Shown here in pieces: positions 28,924 to 36,459 of a DNA stretch of 64,000 nt (position 1 is its first letter; each line of letters begins with the position of its first letter). Both the position numbers and the translations under genes were made by a program. The notes under the pieces were generated by a model. It saw only the letters and a list, made by a program, of their open reading frames with translations. It did no database searches and had not been told where the DNA came from. The stretch covers positions 372,001 to 436,000 of the forward strand of contig NZ_NPDZ01000001.1 of NCBI RefSeq assembly GCF_002811875.1, written 5' to 3'. The DNA comes from Leptospira perolatii (GTDB lineage Bacteria > Spirochaetota > Leptospiria > Leptospirales > Leptospiraceae).

Positions 28924-30029
28924 ATTTTTTTCTTAGAATCTTAGAACGATTCGGGAGATCGTTTCTAATCTTAGTCTGCCTATATACATTATGTGTTTTA
29001 GAAGTTTCGGCTCAAACTAGCGAAGAAGAGACTTCTCCATTTATTCCTGCTTCTCCAGAAGGGGAACTCCCACCTCCAACTCCACCTGTCGACCAGAGCG
29101 AGGTAGCAAGGAGAAAGTATAAGATTTTGGCCTTGAACACCGAAACAGTTAACTTGTTGAGGGTGAATAATCTTTCTAAGGCACTTTCTAATATAGATAA
29201 GATTAAGAAGATTGATCCTAATGCATTAGAATTTCATTATTTAACCGGGGCTTATCTTTATGCGGTCGGTCGCTATCCTCAGTCGAAAAAATCACTGCTG
29301 AAAGCCGTGGAAATTCATCCTGGCCACGATCCATCTTATTATCTGCTTGGGATGATTTTTGTAAGGAGAAACAAATGGGAGTCCTCGGTCCAATATTTTC
29401 AAAAAGCGGTCGAACTCGCGAACTACAATCCTTTCTATCGTTTGAATATGTCTTTGGCATATTTCGAAACAGGACAATATTTGAGAGCGAAGGCCGAAGC
29501 AGAAAAGGCAATCGAACTAAAACCGAATTTTAAGAATGCGAAATTGATTTTGCTTAAATCGGAATTCTTATTGGGGAACAGAGCGAATGCACTTTCACTT
29601 TGCAAGGAATTCGCGAAAGAGGGAGTTCTAAATCGAGAGTTCGTCTATATCTATGCAAGATTAGTAATGGATATAGACAAAAATTTTCGGAAGGCAATCA
29701 AGCTGTACAACCAATTTCCGGGGCTCCCTTTTTATGAGAGAAGGTTTCTCGGCCATGCATATTATAATACCGGAAACTACCGCGCTGCTGCGAATACGTA
29801 CTCTCAGATTCTTGGATCAAAGGTCCTGGATGAAGAAGACAAAGTGAACTACATTCGATCTCTTGTTTTCTTAAGAGAATATGGCAGATTAGAAGCCTTT
29901 GTCACCTCCTGGATTTCTGAAGAGCCGGAAAAAAAACGCAAGGTTCAAGAAGCCTTGGATACTGCGGAATTGCTTAGAGATAACGACACTAAAATCTATC
30001 ATATGCTTCCCTCGAGGTCTCCGTATTAG
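28920..30029 (+). CDS. Exported TPR protein
   Basis: A 369-residue protein with an N-terminal hydrophobic signal (about 10-30, ending VSAQ). Six or more TPR units follow, for example ALEFHYLTGAYLYAVGRY, PSYYLLGMIFVRRNKWESS, PFYRLNMSLAYFETGQY and FLGHAYYNTGNYRAA. A Pro-rich linker (about 40-60) sits between signal and repeats. It is probably periplasmic or outer-membrane associated. Coupled by an ATGA overlap to the upstream lipoprotein gene, which may be its partner. Confidence 0.7.
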   Translation: MNFFLRILERFGRSFLILVCLYTLCVLEVSAQTSEEETSPFIPASPEGELPPPTPPVDQSEVARRKYKILALNTETVNLLRVNNLSKALSNIDKIKKIDPNALEFHYLTGAYLYAVGRYPQSKKSLLKAVEIHPGHDPSYYLLGMIFVRRNKWESSVQYFQKAVELANYNPFYRLNMSLAYFETGQYLRAKAEAEKAIELKPNFKNAKLILLKSEFLLGNRANALSLCKEFAKEGVLNREFVYIYARLVMDIDKNFRKAIKLYNQFPGLPFYERRFLGHAYYNTGNYRAAANTYSQILGSKVLDEEDKVNYIRSLVFLREYGRLEAFVTSWISEEPEKKRKVQEALDTAELLRDNDTKIYHMLPSRSPY

Positions 30030-30082
30030 TTAGCTAACTTTTTACTGAGGGAACTCGGAATCCTGGTTCCGGATTGGAGGGA

Positions 30083-30099
30083 AGGGCGGCCCCCGCCCT
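30083..30099. repeat. GC-rich hairpin in intergenic region
   Basis: A 7-base perfect stem (30083-30089 with 30093-30099) with a CCC loop, inside a GC-rich stretch of about 80 bases (30070-30150). It stands out from the AT-richer neighbourhood and lies about 90 bases from an 18-base palindrome. A comparable pair occurs near 60640-60770. Confidence 0.55.
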
Positions 30100-30191
30100 G
30101 ACTTTGGGAGGGGAGGTGGGCTCGTGGGAACCCCGGGAATTCCCTATCACAAAAACCGACTTTTGTCAAGAATAGTTTCTAAGGTAAAGTT

Positions 30192-30209
30192 TTGTAGGAG
30201 CTCCTACAA
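30192..30209. repeat. 18-base perfect palindrome with core TGTAGGAGCTCCTACA
   Basis: TTGTAGGAGCTCCTACAA is a perfect palindrome. Its 16-base core occurs again at 60638-60653. It may be a dispersed palindromic repeat or a protein-binding site. Confidence 0.65.
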
Positions 30210-30225
30210 GTTACTTATAGCAATA

Positions 30226-30256
30226 AAAAAGGGTGCTTATTTAAGGCACCCTTTTT
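30226..30256. terminator. Bidirectional terminator for pntB and the upstream plus-strand genes
   Basis: Arms at 30226-30236 (A-run then GGGTGC) and 30246-30256 (GCACCC then T-run) form an 11-base stem with a 9-base loop. The A- and T-runs on either side fit a terminator in both directions. It lies 61 bases after the pntB stop. Confidence 0.8.
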
Positions 30257-30316
30257 GTTAGATAAGATTTTTCTTATGTACTTATCCTTTTGATTTCCCT
30301 TTCGGATCGTTTCTCC

Positions 30317-31711
30317 TTAGGTATCTTTCAGAGCTGTTACGATCTCTTGGGTTGCTTTCTTTCCGTCTTGGAAATACATGAGAGCATTCTCTTGGATAAA
30401 TAGAGGGTTAGGAACTCCGGCAAATCCTGGGCTCAAAGATCTCTTGATCACAATGATCGTCTTTGCCTTATCCACATCCAAAATCGGCATTCCGGCGATA
30501 GGGGAAGTAGGATCTGTTTTTGCCAATGGATTGACTACGTCGTTTGCGCCATTGACGATCACAACATCCACTTGTTCAAATGAGGAGTTGATCTCATCCA
30601 TTTCCTTCATCTTATCATAAGGAATATCCGCTTCTGCCAATAACACGTTCATATGCCCTGGCATCCTTCCGGCCACCGGATGGATGGCGAATTCTACTTC
30701 GATTCCTCTGTCAGTCAGTTGATTGTACAGATCTCTCACTGCGTGTTGCGCTTGAGCGACCGCCATTCCGTATCCAGGGACGATCACCACTCTTTGAGCC
30801 ATATCGAGTAACATTGCGACTTCTTCCGCAGAGGTACTTCTAATTTTTCCAGAGTAGATATCTTCTTCGCCTTTCGATGTAGTAGCTGCTCCTAGGCCGC
30901 CAAAAAGCACATTCGGAAGAGAGCGGTTCATCGCTTTACACATAATTTGTGTGAGAATGATTCCGGAAGCTCCTACTAAGGAACCTGCGATAATCAACAC
31001 GTTATTATTCAAAACGAACCCGGTTGCAGATGCTGCGATCCCTGAGTAAGAGTTCAAAAGTGCGATGACCACCGGCATGTCTGCACCACCGATCGGCATT
31101 ACGAGCAATACTCCGAGAATGGAAGCGACGATCACGATGTACCAGTAATATTCAATAGCAGTTGGGTGCATTACGGAGAAATATCCGAGTGCAATCGAAC
31201 CGACGAAGAACAGAACTTTTACGATCTGATCTCCGAAATATCGAACCGATTTTTCCGGCATCAATCCTTGGAGTTTTCCGAAAGCTACCAAGCTTCCGGT
31301 CAGAGTAACTGCACCGATGATTCCCGTCGCAGCAGTGGAAATCGTAAATTGCAGATTACTTAAGTAAGGAGAGTTTTTTGCCACTTCTTCCATAAGCGAG
31401 TCTCCACCCACTAGGAAGGAAGCTAGTCCTCCGAGACCGTTTAGCAATGCGACCATCTGAGGCATCCCGGTCATTTCTACTTTTAATGCGATGTATGCAC
31501 CGATTCCAGTTCCGATTAGAATTCCTACAGCGATTAAAGGAAGATCTAAAGCTCCTTTTTCAAAGAACACTCCAATCACTGCCAGGAGCATTCCGACTGC
31601 TCCGGCATAGTTTCCTCTTAGCGCTGTTTTAGGATGGGAAAGTAGTTTAAGTCCGACAATAAAAAGGATACTCGCAACGAGATAAATGAGGTTAACGAAA
31701 GCTTTTTCCAT
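30317..31711 (-). CDS. pntB: NAD(P) transhydrogenase subunit beta
   Basis: Proton-translocating transhydrogenase subunit that binds NADP(H) and, with PntA, moves hydride between NADH and NADP+ using the proton gradient. The 464-residue protein has about nine membrane helices in the N-terminal 260 residues. Domain III at the C-terminus binds NADP: IVPGYGMAVAQAQHAVRDLY (about 308-327, Rossmann Gly-rich loop), VAGRMPGHMNVLLAEA (about 345) and IVNGANDVVNP (about 385). The start is ATG at 31711. The pntA2 membrane subunit is 8 bases upstream. No pntA1 catalytic subunit is visible in the window. Confidence 0.95.
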   Translation of the reverse strand: MEKAFVNLIYLVASILFIVGLKLLSHPKTALRGNYAGAVGMLLAVIGVFFEKGALDLPLIAVGILIGTGIGAYIALKVEMTGMPQMVALLNGLGGLASFLVGGDSLMEEVAKNSPYLSNLQFTISTAATGIIGAVTLTGSLVAFGKLQGLMPEKSVRYFGDQIVKVLFFVGSIALGYFSVMHPTAIEYYWYIVIVASILGVLLVMPIGGADMPVVIALLNSYSGIAASATGFVLNNNVLIIAGSLVGASGIILTQIMCKAMNRSLPNVLFGGLGAATTSKGEEDIYSGKIRSTSAEEVAMLLDMAQRVVIVPGYGMAVAQAQHAVRDLYNQLTDRGIEVEFAIHPVAGRMPGHMNVLLAEADIPYDKMKEMDEINSSFEQVDVVIVNGANDVVNPLAKTDPTSPIAGMPILDVDKAKTIIVIKRSLSPGFAGVPNPLFIQENALMYFQDGKKATQEIVTALKDT

Positions 31712-31718
31712 TTAGATT

Positions 31719-32000
31719 CTAGTCCTTCTTTTTGAACATTCCGAGCATTCTGTGGGTTACCACAAATCCGCCTACCACGTTGATCGTTGCGGCAGCAACT
31801 GCGATTACTCCAAGAACCTTGATCAAAATGCTATTTTCCAAATGTAAGGAAAGCACAGCTCCGATGATTGTGATCCCGGAAATCGCATTGGATCCCGACA
31901 TGAGTGGTGTATGTAATAATGGAGGAATACGGGTGATGACTTCGAATCCTACGAATACTGCGAGGAGGAAAATCGTCAGGTAGCCTACGAATTGTTCCAT
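31719..32000 (-). CDS. NAD(P) transhydrogenase subunit alpha, membrane part (PntA2)
   Basis: A 93-residue membrane protein of three helices (about 5-22, 35-58 and 63-83), the size of the PntA2/PntAB subunit in three-subunit transhydrogenases. It contains RIPPLLHTPLMSGSNAISGI, which is the classic PntA domain II sequence. The ATG at 32000 is preceded by AGGAAG at a good distance; the longer frame reaching 32144 overlaps queC and is not needed. The pntB gene follows 8 bases after. The dinucleotide-binding PntA1 subunit must be encoded elsewhere. Confidence 0.88.
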   Translation of the reverse strand: MEQFVGYLTIFLLAVFVGFEVITRIPPLLHTPLMSGSNAISGITIIGAVLSLHLENSILIKVLGVIAVAAATINVVGGFVVTHRMLGMFKKKD

Positions 32001-32067
32001 ATTAGCTTCCTTCTTGGTTAGGGACACGGCAGGAATGAAAATCTCCGCAGCCCGAAAATCTGTTCGT

Positions 32068-32790
32068 TCACTTTTCTGGGATGCCTGCTTCCTGAAAACC
32101 CTTTTTTCGAAGGAGGCAGGAGTCGCATTTACCGCAAGGAGCACCGTTCACCGGGTCATAGCATGAATGGGTAAGAGAAAATGGAACTCCTAGAGAATCC
32201 CCTAAAAGTATGATTTCTTTTTTGCTCAGATACTGTAAAGGTGCTTTGATCTGGATCGGTTTTCCTTCGACTCCGGACTTGGTCCCTTTCGCAATCGCTT
32301 CCGAATACGCCTGCAAAAATTCAGGTCTGCAATCCGGGTATCCAGAGTAATCTAGAGCGTTAACTCCGATGTACAAAGAATCTGCACCGATTCCTTCTGC
32401 CAAAGATACTGCAAATGATAGGAACAGGATGTTTCTTCCCGGAACATACGTATTCGGTATATGAGAATAGTCTAAGGCGTTTTTTGGAACCTTGAGCTTT
32501 CTTTCGGTAAGAGAGGAGCCTTTAAATAACTCCGGCTGCAGCTTTTGAATCAGGTGTGTGATTCCTAACATCTTCGCAATTTTCTTTGCAGACTTCAATT
32601 CTATCTTATGTCGTTGTCCATAGTCAAAAGATAGTGCTGTAGGATTGTACCCGTCTTTGATCGCCTTGTATAGACAGGTCGTAGAATCCAAACCACCCGA
32701 GAAGAGTACTACTGCTTTCGGTCTTTTCGCAGTATTGGATTCCGTTTTTGGAATCGGAGGCTTTCGCTTTTTTCCAGAACTAAGGGACAC
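32068..32790 (-). CDS. queC: 7-cyano-7-deazaguanine synthase QueC
   Basis: ATP-dependent enzyme that converts 7-carboxy-7-deazaguanine to preQ0 in queuosine biosynthesis. The 240-residue protein has a non-conserved basic N-terminus of about 24 residues, then the PP-loop LFSGGLDSTTC (about 29-39) and SFDYGQRHKIEL (about 54-65). The zinc-binding Cys cluster at the C-terminus reads SCYDP...CGKCDSCLLRKKGF (four Cys). QueD (the preceding pathway step) lies 21 bases upstream on the same strand, and no QueE is seen nearby. Confidence 0.94.
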   Translation of the reverse strand: MSLSSGKKRKPPIPKTESNTAKRPKAVVLFSGGLDSTTCLYKAIKDGYNPTALSFDYGQRHKIELKSAKKIAKMLGITHLIQKLQPELFKGSSLTERKLKVPKNALDYSHIPNTYVPGRNILFLSFAVSLAEGIGADSLYIGVNALDYSGYPDCRPEFLQAYSEAIAKGTKSGVEGKPIQIKAPLQYLSKKEIILLGDSLGVPFSLTHSCYDPVNGAPCGKCDSCLLRKKGFQEAGIPEK

Positions 32791-32811
32791 TTTAGTTTTA
32801 GGCCGACGATT

Positions 32812-33195
32812 CTAAGCTGGTTCTAAGTTGGGACCGGAATAAATACAGGCACTCGTGCAGGTCTCGTGCAAAGTGATTTTATACAAGAGAGGTAATTGGG
32901 GTCTTAATTTGTTCCAAAGCCAGATACAAATCTGTTCGCTCGTCGGATTCTCCAAACCTTCTATGTCGTTTAATAAATAATGATCTAGGTACTTTTCTAC
33001 AAGGGGCTTTACGTACTTGCTAACTTCAGCAAAGTCCATGAGCCACCCAGTGTGAGGATCCAGTCTTCCTTTTAGATGAAGCTTGAATCGAAAACTGTGT
33101 CCGTGCATTCGACGACATTTGTGCCCCTCGGGCACATTCGGTAAAAAATGGGCCGCATCAAAGCGGAATTCTTTAGTAAGTTCTATTTCTTCCAT
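32812..33195 (-). CDS. queD: 6-carboxy-5,6,7,8-tetrahydropterin synthase QueD
   Basis: Converts dihydroneopterin triphosphate to 6-carboxytetrahydropterin in queuosine biosynthesis. It is a small (127-residue) PTPS-family enzyme. Zinc ligands are in FDAAHFLPN and RMHGHSF. The catalytic Cys is in the CRRMHGH loop and the Glu in LHETCTSAC near the C-terminus, typical of the family. ATG 33195 is chosen; an upstream TTG (33207) is possible but has no ribosome site. It is followed by queC 21 bases later. Confidence 0.9.
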   Translation of the reverse strand: MEEIELTKEFRFDAAHFLPNVPEGHKCRRMHGHSFRFKLHLKGRLDPHTGWLMDFAEVSKYVKPLVEKYLDHYLLNDIEGLENPTSEQICIWLWNKLRPQLPLLYKITLHETCTSACIYSGPNLEPA

Positions 33196-33310
33196 TAAAC
33201 GGGCCAAACCGTACCTTGGGAAGCTAAGGAGACTAAATGTGAAACGAAACCGAAACCAATCGTTCTATCAAGTTCCGGGAACTGCAAAGGAAGCCAGGCT
33301 TCCTCACCAA

Positions 33311-33565
33311 TTATTTTACGAGTTCTTTGAGGATTTCCTGGCGTTTCTTGTCTTTTTGCTGTTGGTTCAAGACCAACCACTCGCGCTTCATCTGCTTTTC
33401 GCTAATGCCTTTCGCTTCGGCATATTTTTTTAAAAGCTTTGAGGTCTTCTGGTTCATATACAACCAATACTTGGTACGGAATCTTACTGTCAAGGCAACC
33501 ATACGACGTTTTTGGGGAAAATTCAAGATTGCTGCAACAATTCCAATGTTTGGATGTCCGTTCAT
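33311..33565 (-). CDS. Small basic hypothetical protein
   Basis: An 84-residue frame with a highly charged, lysine- and glutamine-rich C-terminal half (around MNQKTSKLLKKYAEAKGISE and KDKKRQEILKELVK). The helix-turn pattern of this half looks like a real protein. The N-terminal 36 residues are less convincing, and the Met codons at 33502 or 33457 may be the true start; none has a clear ribosome site. It lies before queD on the same strand. I do not recognise a family. Confidence 0.35.
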   Translation of the reverse strand: MNGHPNIGIVAAILNFPQKRRMVALTVRFRTKYWLYMNQKTSKLLKKYAEAKGISEKQMKREWLVLNQQQKDKKRQEILKELVK

Positions 33566-33611
33566 TGCCCAAATTCGGCTAAGAGATTAGAACGGAAGCG
33601 GATAAAACATT

Positions 33612-34343
33612 ATGAAAACTGCACCTAATTCAACTTATTTCAAAAGGTTAACATTGATTCTGTTAGCTGCCTTTGTGATCCGATGTGGTACATCCGGAGA
33701 AGGCTTGAATCCTTTCCTTTTATTAGGTTTGGGACAAGGGGGAAAACCTACGAGTGAAAATGCGCAGCTTTTGATCCAGGTAACTGATGCAAAGACCGGT
33801 TCTCCTTTAATTCTCTCAAATGGTTTTCAGGTCAGCTTTTCCGGTTCAGGATCAGATCGAATCATAGATGAAAGCGGTTCTTCTATCACCAGCATCAGCG
33901 GAAACCAAGGAATTGTTTCGGTTCGACTCAAATCGGGAGTGAATCCTAATAATGATTCTCCAATCCATCTGAAAGTAACAGTAAAAGCCGATGGTTATAT
34001 TCACGGCGGGCAATCAGTTCTCTTGTCCTCGAAACAAACAACGATTCAGATTCCAGTTGTGAATACTGTATTTCCGCCGACCGGAGTAACTGTCAAAAAG
34101 TTGTCTTCCGGAACCACGAATGGAAGTGGACAACTTTCTTCTCCTGTAACCTTGGTAGGAGAAGCCGATCCAGGTTCAGGGATCCAATTGCAAGTTTCTA
34201 TTCCAAACGGAACTATATTAACAGATTCGCAAGGGGATTCGCTTACCGGTGCTTTGACCGCGACGCTGGCTCAGTTCAATCATTCTTCAGTAAATTCTCT
34301 CTTGTCGTTTCCGGGGGGGATTTCAGGCAGACATCTCAAGTAA
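33612..34343 (+). CDS. 5' part of a frameshifted SBBP-repeat lipoprotein gene
   Basis: The first 243 residues of a lipoprotein that continues in another frame from about 34320. The signal is basic then hydrophobic, ending AAFVIRC (acylated Cys about 26). The mature part has a Ser/Gly-rich, beta-type segment (about 50-220) of the kind found in bacterial surface lipoproteins. The frame runs into a short nonsense tail ending ISGRHLK after a run of seven G (34313-34319). Removing one G restores a continuous product: reading goes ...LLSFPGG then FQADISSNEAGTPEQ, without any stop. The gene is therefore interrupted by a one-base change that is either real or an assembly error. Confidence 0.65.
   Translation: MKTAPNSTYFKRLTLILLAAFVIRCGTSGEGLNPFLLLGLGQGGKPTSENAQLLIQVTDAKTGSPLILSNGFQVSFSGSGSDRIIDESGSSITSISGNQGIVSVRLKSGVNPNNDSPIHLKVTVKADGYIHGGQSVLLSSKQTTIQIPVVNTVFPPTGVTVKKLSSGTTNGSGQLSSPVTLVGEADPGSGIQLQVSIPNGTILTDSQGDSLTGALTATLAQFNHSSVNSLLSFPGGISGRHLK
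34313..34319. other. G7 homopolymer at the frameshift
   Basis: Seven consecutive G bases at the junction of the two reading frames of the SBBP lipoprotein. Six G would keep the gene in frame. Such tracts are slippage-prone and could allow phase variation, or the extra G could be a sequencing error. Confidence 0.7.
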
Positions 34344-34374
34344 CGAAGCTGGTACACCTGAACAGACGAATTTT

Positions 34375-36459
34375 TTGACCGGTGGATTTATGGCATTAGA
34401 AATTCATGATGCTTCAGGAAGATCTGCTTCGCATTTCTCTTCGAACTTTCAGGTTTCGATGCAGATGCCATCTGGCTCGATCAATCCTCTGAATGGAAAT
34501 GCACTTATTGTGGGAGATACGATTCCGGTCTGGAGTTATAACGAGAATTCAGGTGAATGGAAATTTGAATCTCAGGGGCAGATCGTTTCGGAATCTGGCG
34601 GTTATTTAAATATTTCTTATGCATCGAATCATTTGTCGTATTACAATTTGGATTGGAAAACGAACACTTGTAGTCAGCCTGCAAATATTCGGATCGTAGG
34701 AGCTCCTTCCGGTGCACCGATCCAAGTAGTCATCAGGTCTACTGCTCCCGGTTTCGGTTATCAATTCCAGACTTCGGATTTATCCCTCGTTCTCAGGCGC
34801 GTCCCTTCCGGAATTCCTGTCGTTCTGAGCGCGTACTACAACGGGCAGATCATAGGGAACCTGTCCCTAAACAATCTCTGCATTTCCGGCGAAATCGATT
34901 TTCCGGTTAACTTTCCTGCAAGCGCTCCTTCAGCTCCGGCTATTAACTTTTATCCGGTGCAAGCCAGAGCTACGTGTGCAACCCCATTTCTTTCGGACTC
35001 AAATATCGACGGTTACGTCTTTTATAGAAAGAACGGTTGCACTGTTCCTTTCTGTTCCTTTCAGTTCGGCGGTTCCATTGTTTCGGGACAAACTAACATT
35101 CCTTATGCGATCGTTGGAACTACTTACGAAGTCCTTGTCACTTCGATTCACCCCACACTCGGACAAAAGTCGACTTTTTCTACTTTCACCGCGAGCTCCG
35201 GCGGAAGCGCCAGTGTGGATGTAGACTATTGCGACGTTTTAACTGGGAGTCCGGCTTCTCCACCTACACCCGCCCCGAACGGAATCGAAGACCTTGCCCA
35301 GTGGAATAAACGATTGGATGTGAACAATATTACAAATGAAGCATATGCAATCACTGTGGATTTGGCCGGAAATATTTATGTAGGAGGTACCAGTTTAGCG
35401 AGTAATCGAGTCGGCTGGGGAGTCAAAAAATTCCAGCCCAATGGTACCGAGATCACGGCCGGATGGGACAAATCGATCACTGTAGGAAACGGCGGAACTG
35501 TAAAAGCGTTTTTGATAGACGACTCGAATAATGTGTACGTAGCCGGGACCGCTCGATATGTAACGAATGCACAATTGTATCCTTCCTGGAGAATTAAGAA
35601 ATTTGATTCAGCCGGAAATGAGATTACGAGTGGATGGGACAAACTAATCAATGTAGGAACTCCAAACATGGAGATTGATCTAACTGGAATCGCGAAGGAT
35701 AGCTCCGGAAATATTTATATTGCAGGATGGGCAGATTTTGGAAGTACCATGGCCCGGGCTTGGTGGGTGAAAAAATTTAGTCCAAGTGGGGTCGAAGATA
35801 CTGCGAATTGGGATAAGAAAATCGACGGCTCCGGGATCTATCCGGATTCGTTATATTCCATTTTTATTGATCCAGCAGATAACGTGTATTTGGCGGGAAC
35901 AGAAAGCCAGCCGTCTCAGGCGAGATGGTGGATCAAAAAGTTCAACTCGAACGGAGTGGAAGACACTGTAAATTGGAACAAACTCATATTGCATCCAAAT
36001 CCAATCGGAGGGGAAGCATATGCGATGACCGGAGATGCTTTCGGAAATATTTATATAGGTGGTTACGGGCGAGGAGTACTTCCAAATCCTAGTACTGCTT
36101 GGTGGGTGAAGAAATTCGACAACAACGGAGTCGAGGATACTGTAAATTGGAATAAGGCATTTCCTATTTCAGGCGCGATCACTACGATGCAGACAGACTT
36201 GTCCGGGAATTTGTATATAGGAGGATGGGGAAATAATCTGGTCAGTCAAACTTCGGGAGTGGATTGGGTGATCAAAAAAATCAGTCCTTCCGGTGCAGAA
36301 TACTCGACTCCTTGGAACAAGATTTTTGATGGAAATTCCAACGAGGACAACCTGAGACAAATCATGATTGGAAATGCTAGTGTTTTTGCTGTCGGAACAG
36401 CAAAAAACATTGTCGGTTCGACTTCTAATTCCGATTGGTGGATCAAGAGATTCTATTGA
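34375..36459 (+). CDS. 3' part of the SBBP-repeat (beta-propeller-like) lipoprotein
   Basis: The continuation of the gene at 33612. The open frame extends upstream past this TTG without a stop to about 34312, so this boundary is only the first in-frame start codon. Residues about 20-300 are Ser/Pro/Gly-rich beta domains. Seven repeats of about 55-60 residues cover about 305-694. Each has a GNIYVGGT-like or NNVYVAGT-like strand followed by a Trp-containing strand such as WWVKKF and an NGVEDTVNWNK linker. This is the SBBP/beta-propeller pattern. It is likely secreted to the envelope as a lipoprotein if the frame is restored. Confidence 0.7.
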   Translation: MTGGFMALEIHDASGRSASHFSSNFQVSMQMPSGSINPLNGNALIVGDTIPVWSYNENSGEWKFESQGQIVSESGGYLNISYASNHLSYYNLDWKTNTCSQPANIRIVGAPSGAPIQVVIRSTAPGFGYQFQTSDLSLVLRRVPSGIPVVLSAYYNGQIIGNLSLNNLCISGEIDFPVNFPASAPSAPAINFYPVQARATCATPFLSDSNIDGYVFYRKNGCTVPFCSFQFGGSIVSGQTNIPYAIVGTTYEVLVTSIHPTLGQKSTFSTFTASSGGSASVDVDYCDVLTGSPASPPTPAPNGIEDLAQWNKRLDVNNITNEAYAITVDLAGNIYVGGTSLASNRVGWGVKKFQPNGTEITAGWDKSITVGNGGTVKAFLIDDSNNVYVAGTARYVTNAQLYPSWRIKKFDSAGNEITSGWDKLINVGTPNMEIDLTGIAKDSSGNIYIAGWADFGSTMARAWWVKKFSPSGVEDTANWDKKIDGSGIYPDSLYSIFIDPADNVYLAGTESQPSQARWWIKKFNSNGVEDTVNWNKLILHPNPIGGEAYAMTGDAFGNIYIGGYGRGVLPNPSTAWWVKKFDNNGVEDTVNWNKAFPISGAITTMQTDLSGNLYIGGWGNNLVSQTSGVDWVIKKISPSGAEYSTPWNKIFDGNSNEDNLRQIMIGNASVFAVGTAKNIVGSTSNSDWWIKRFY

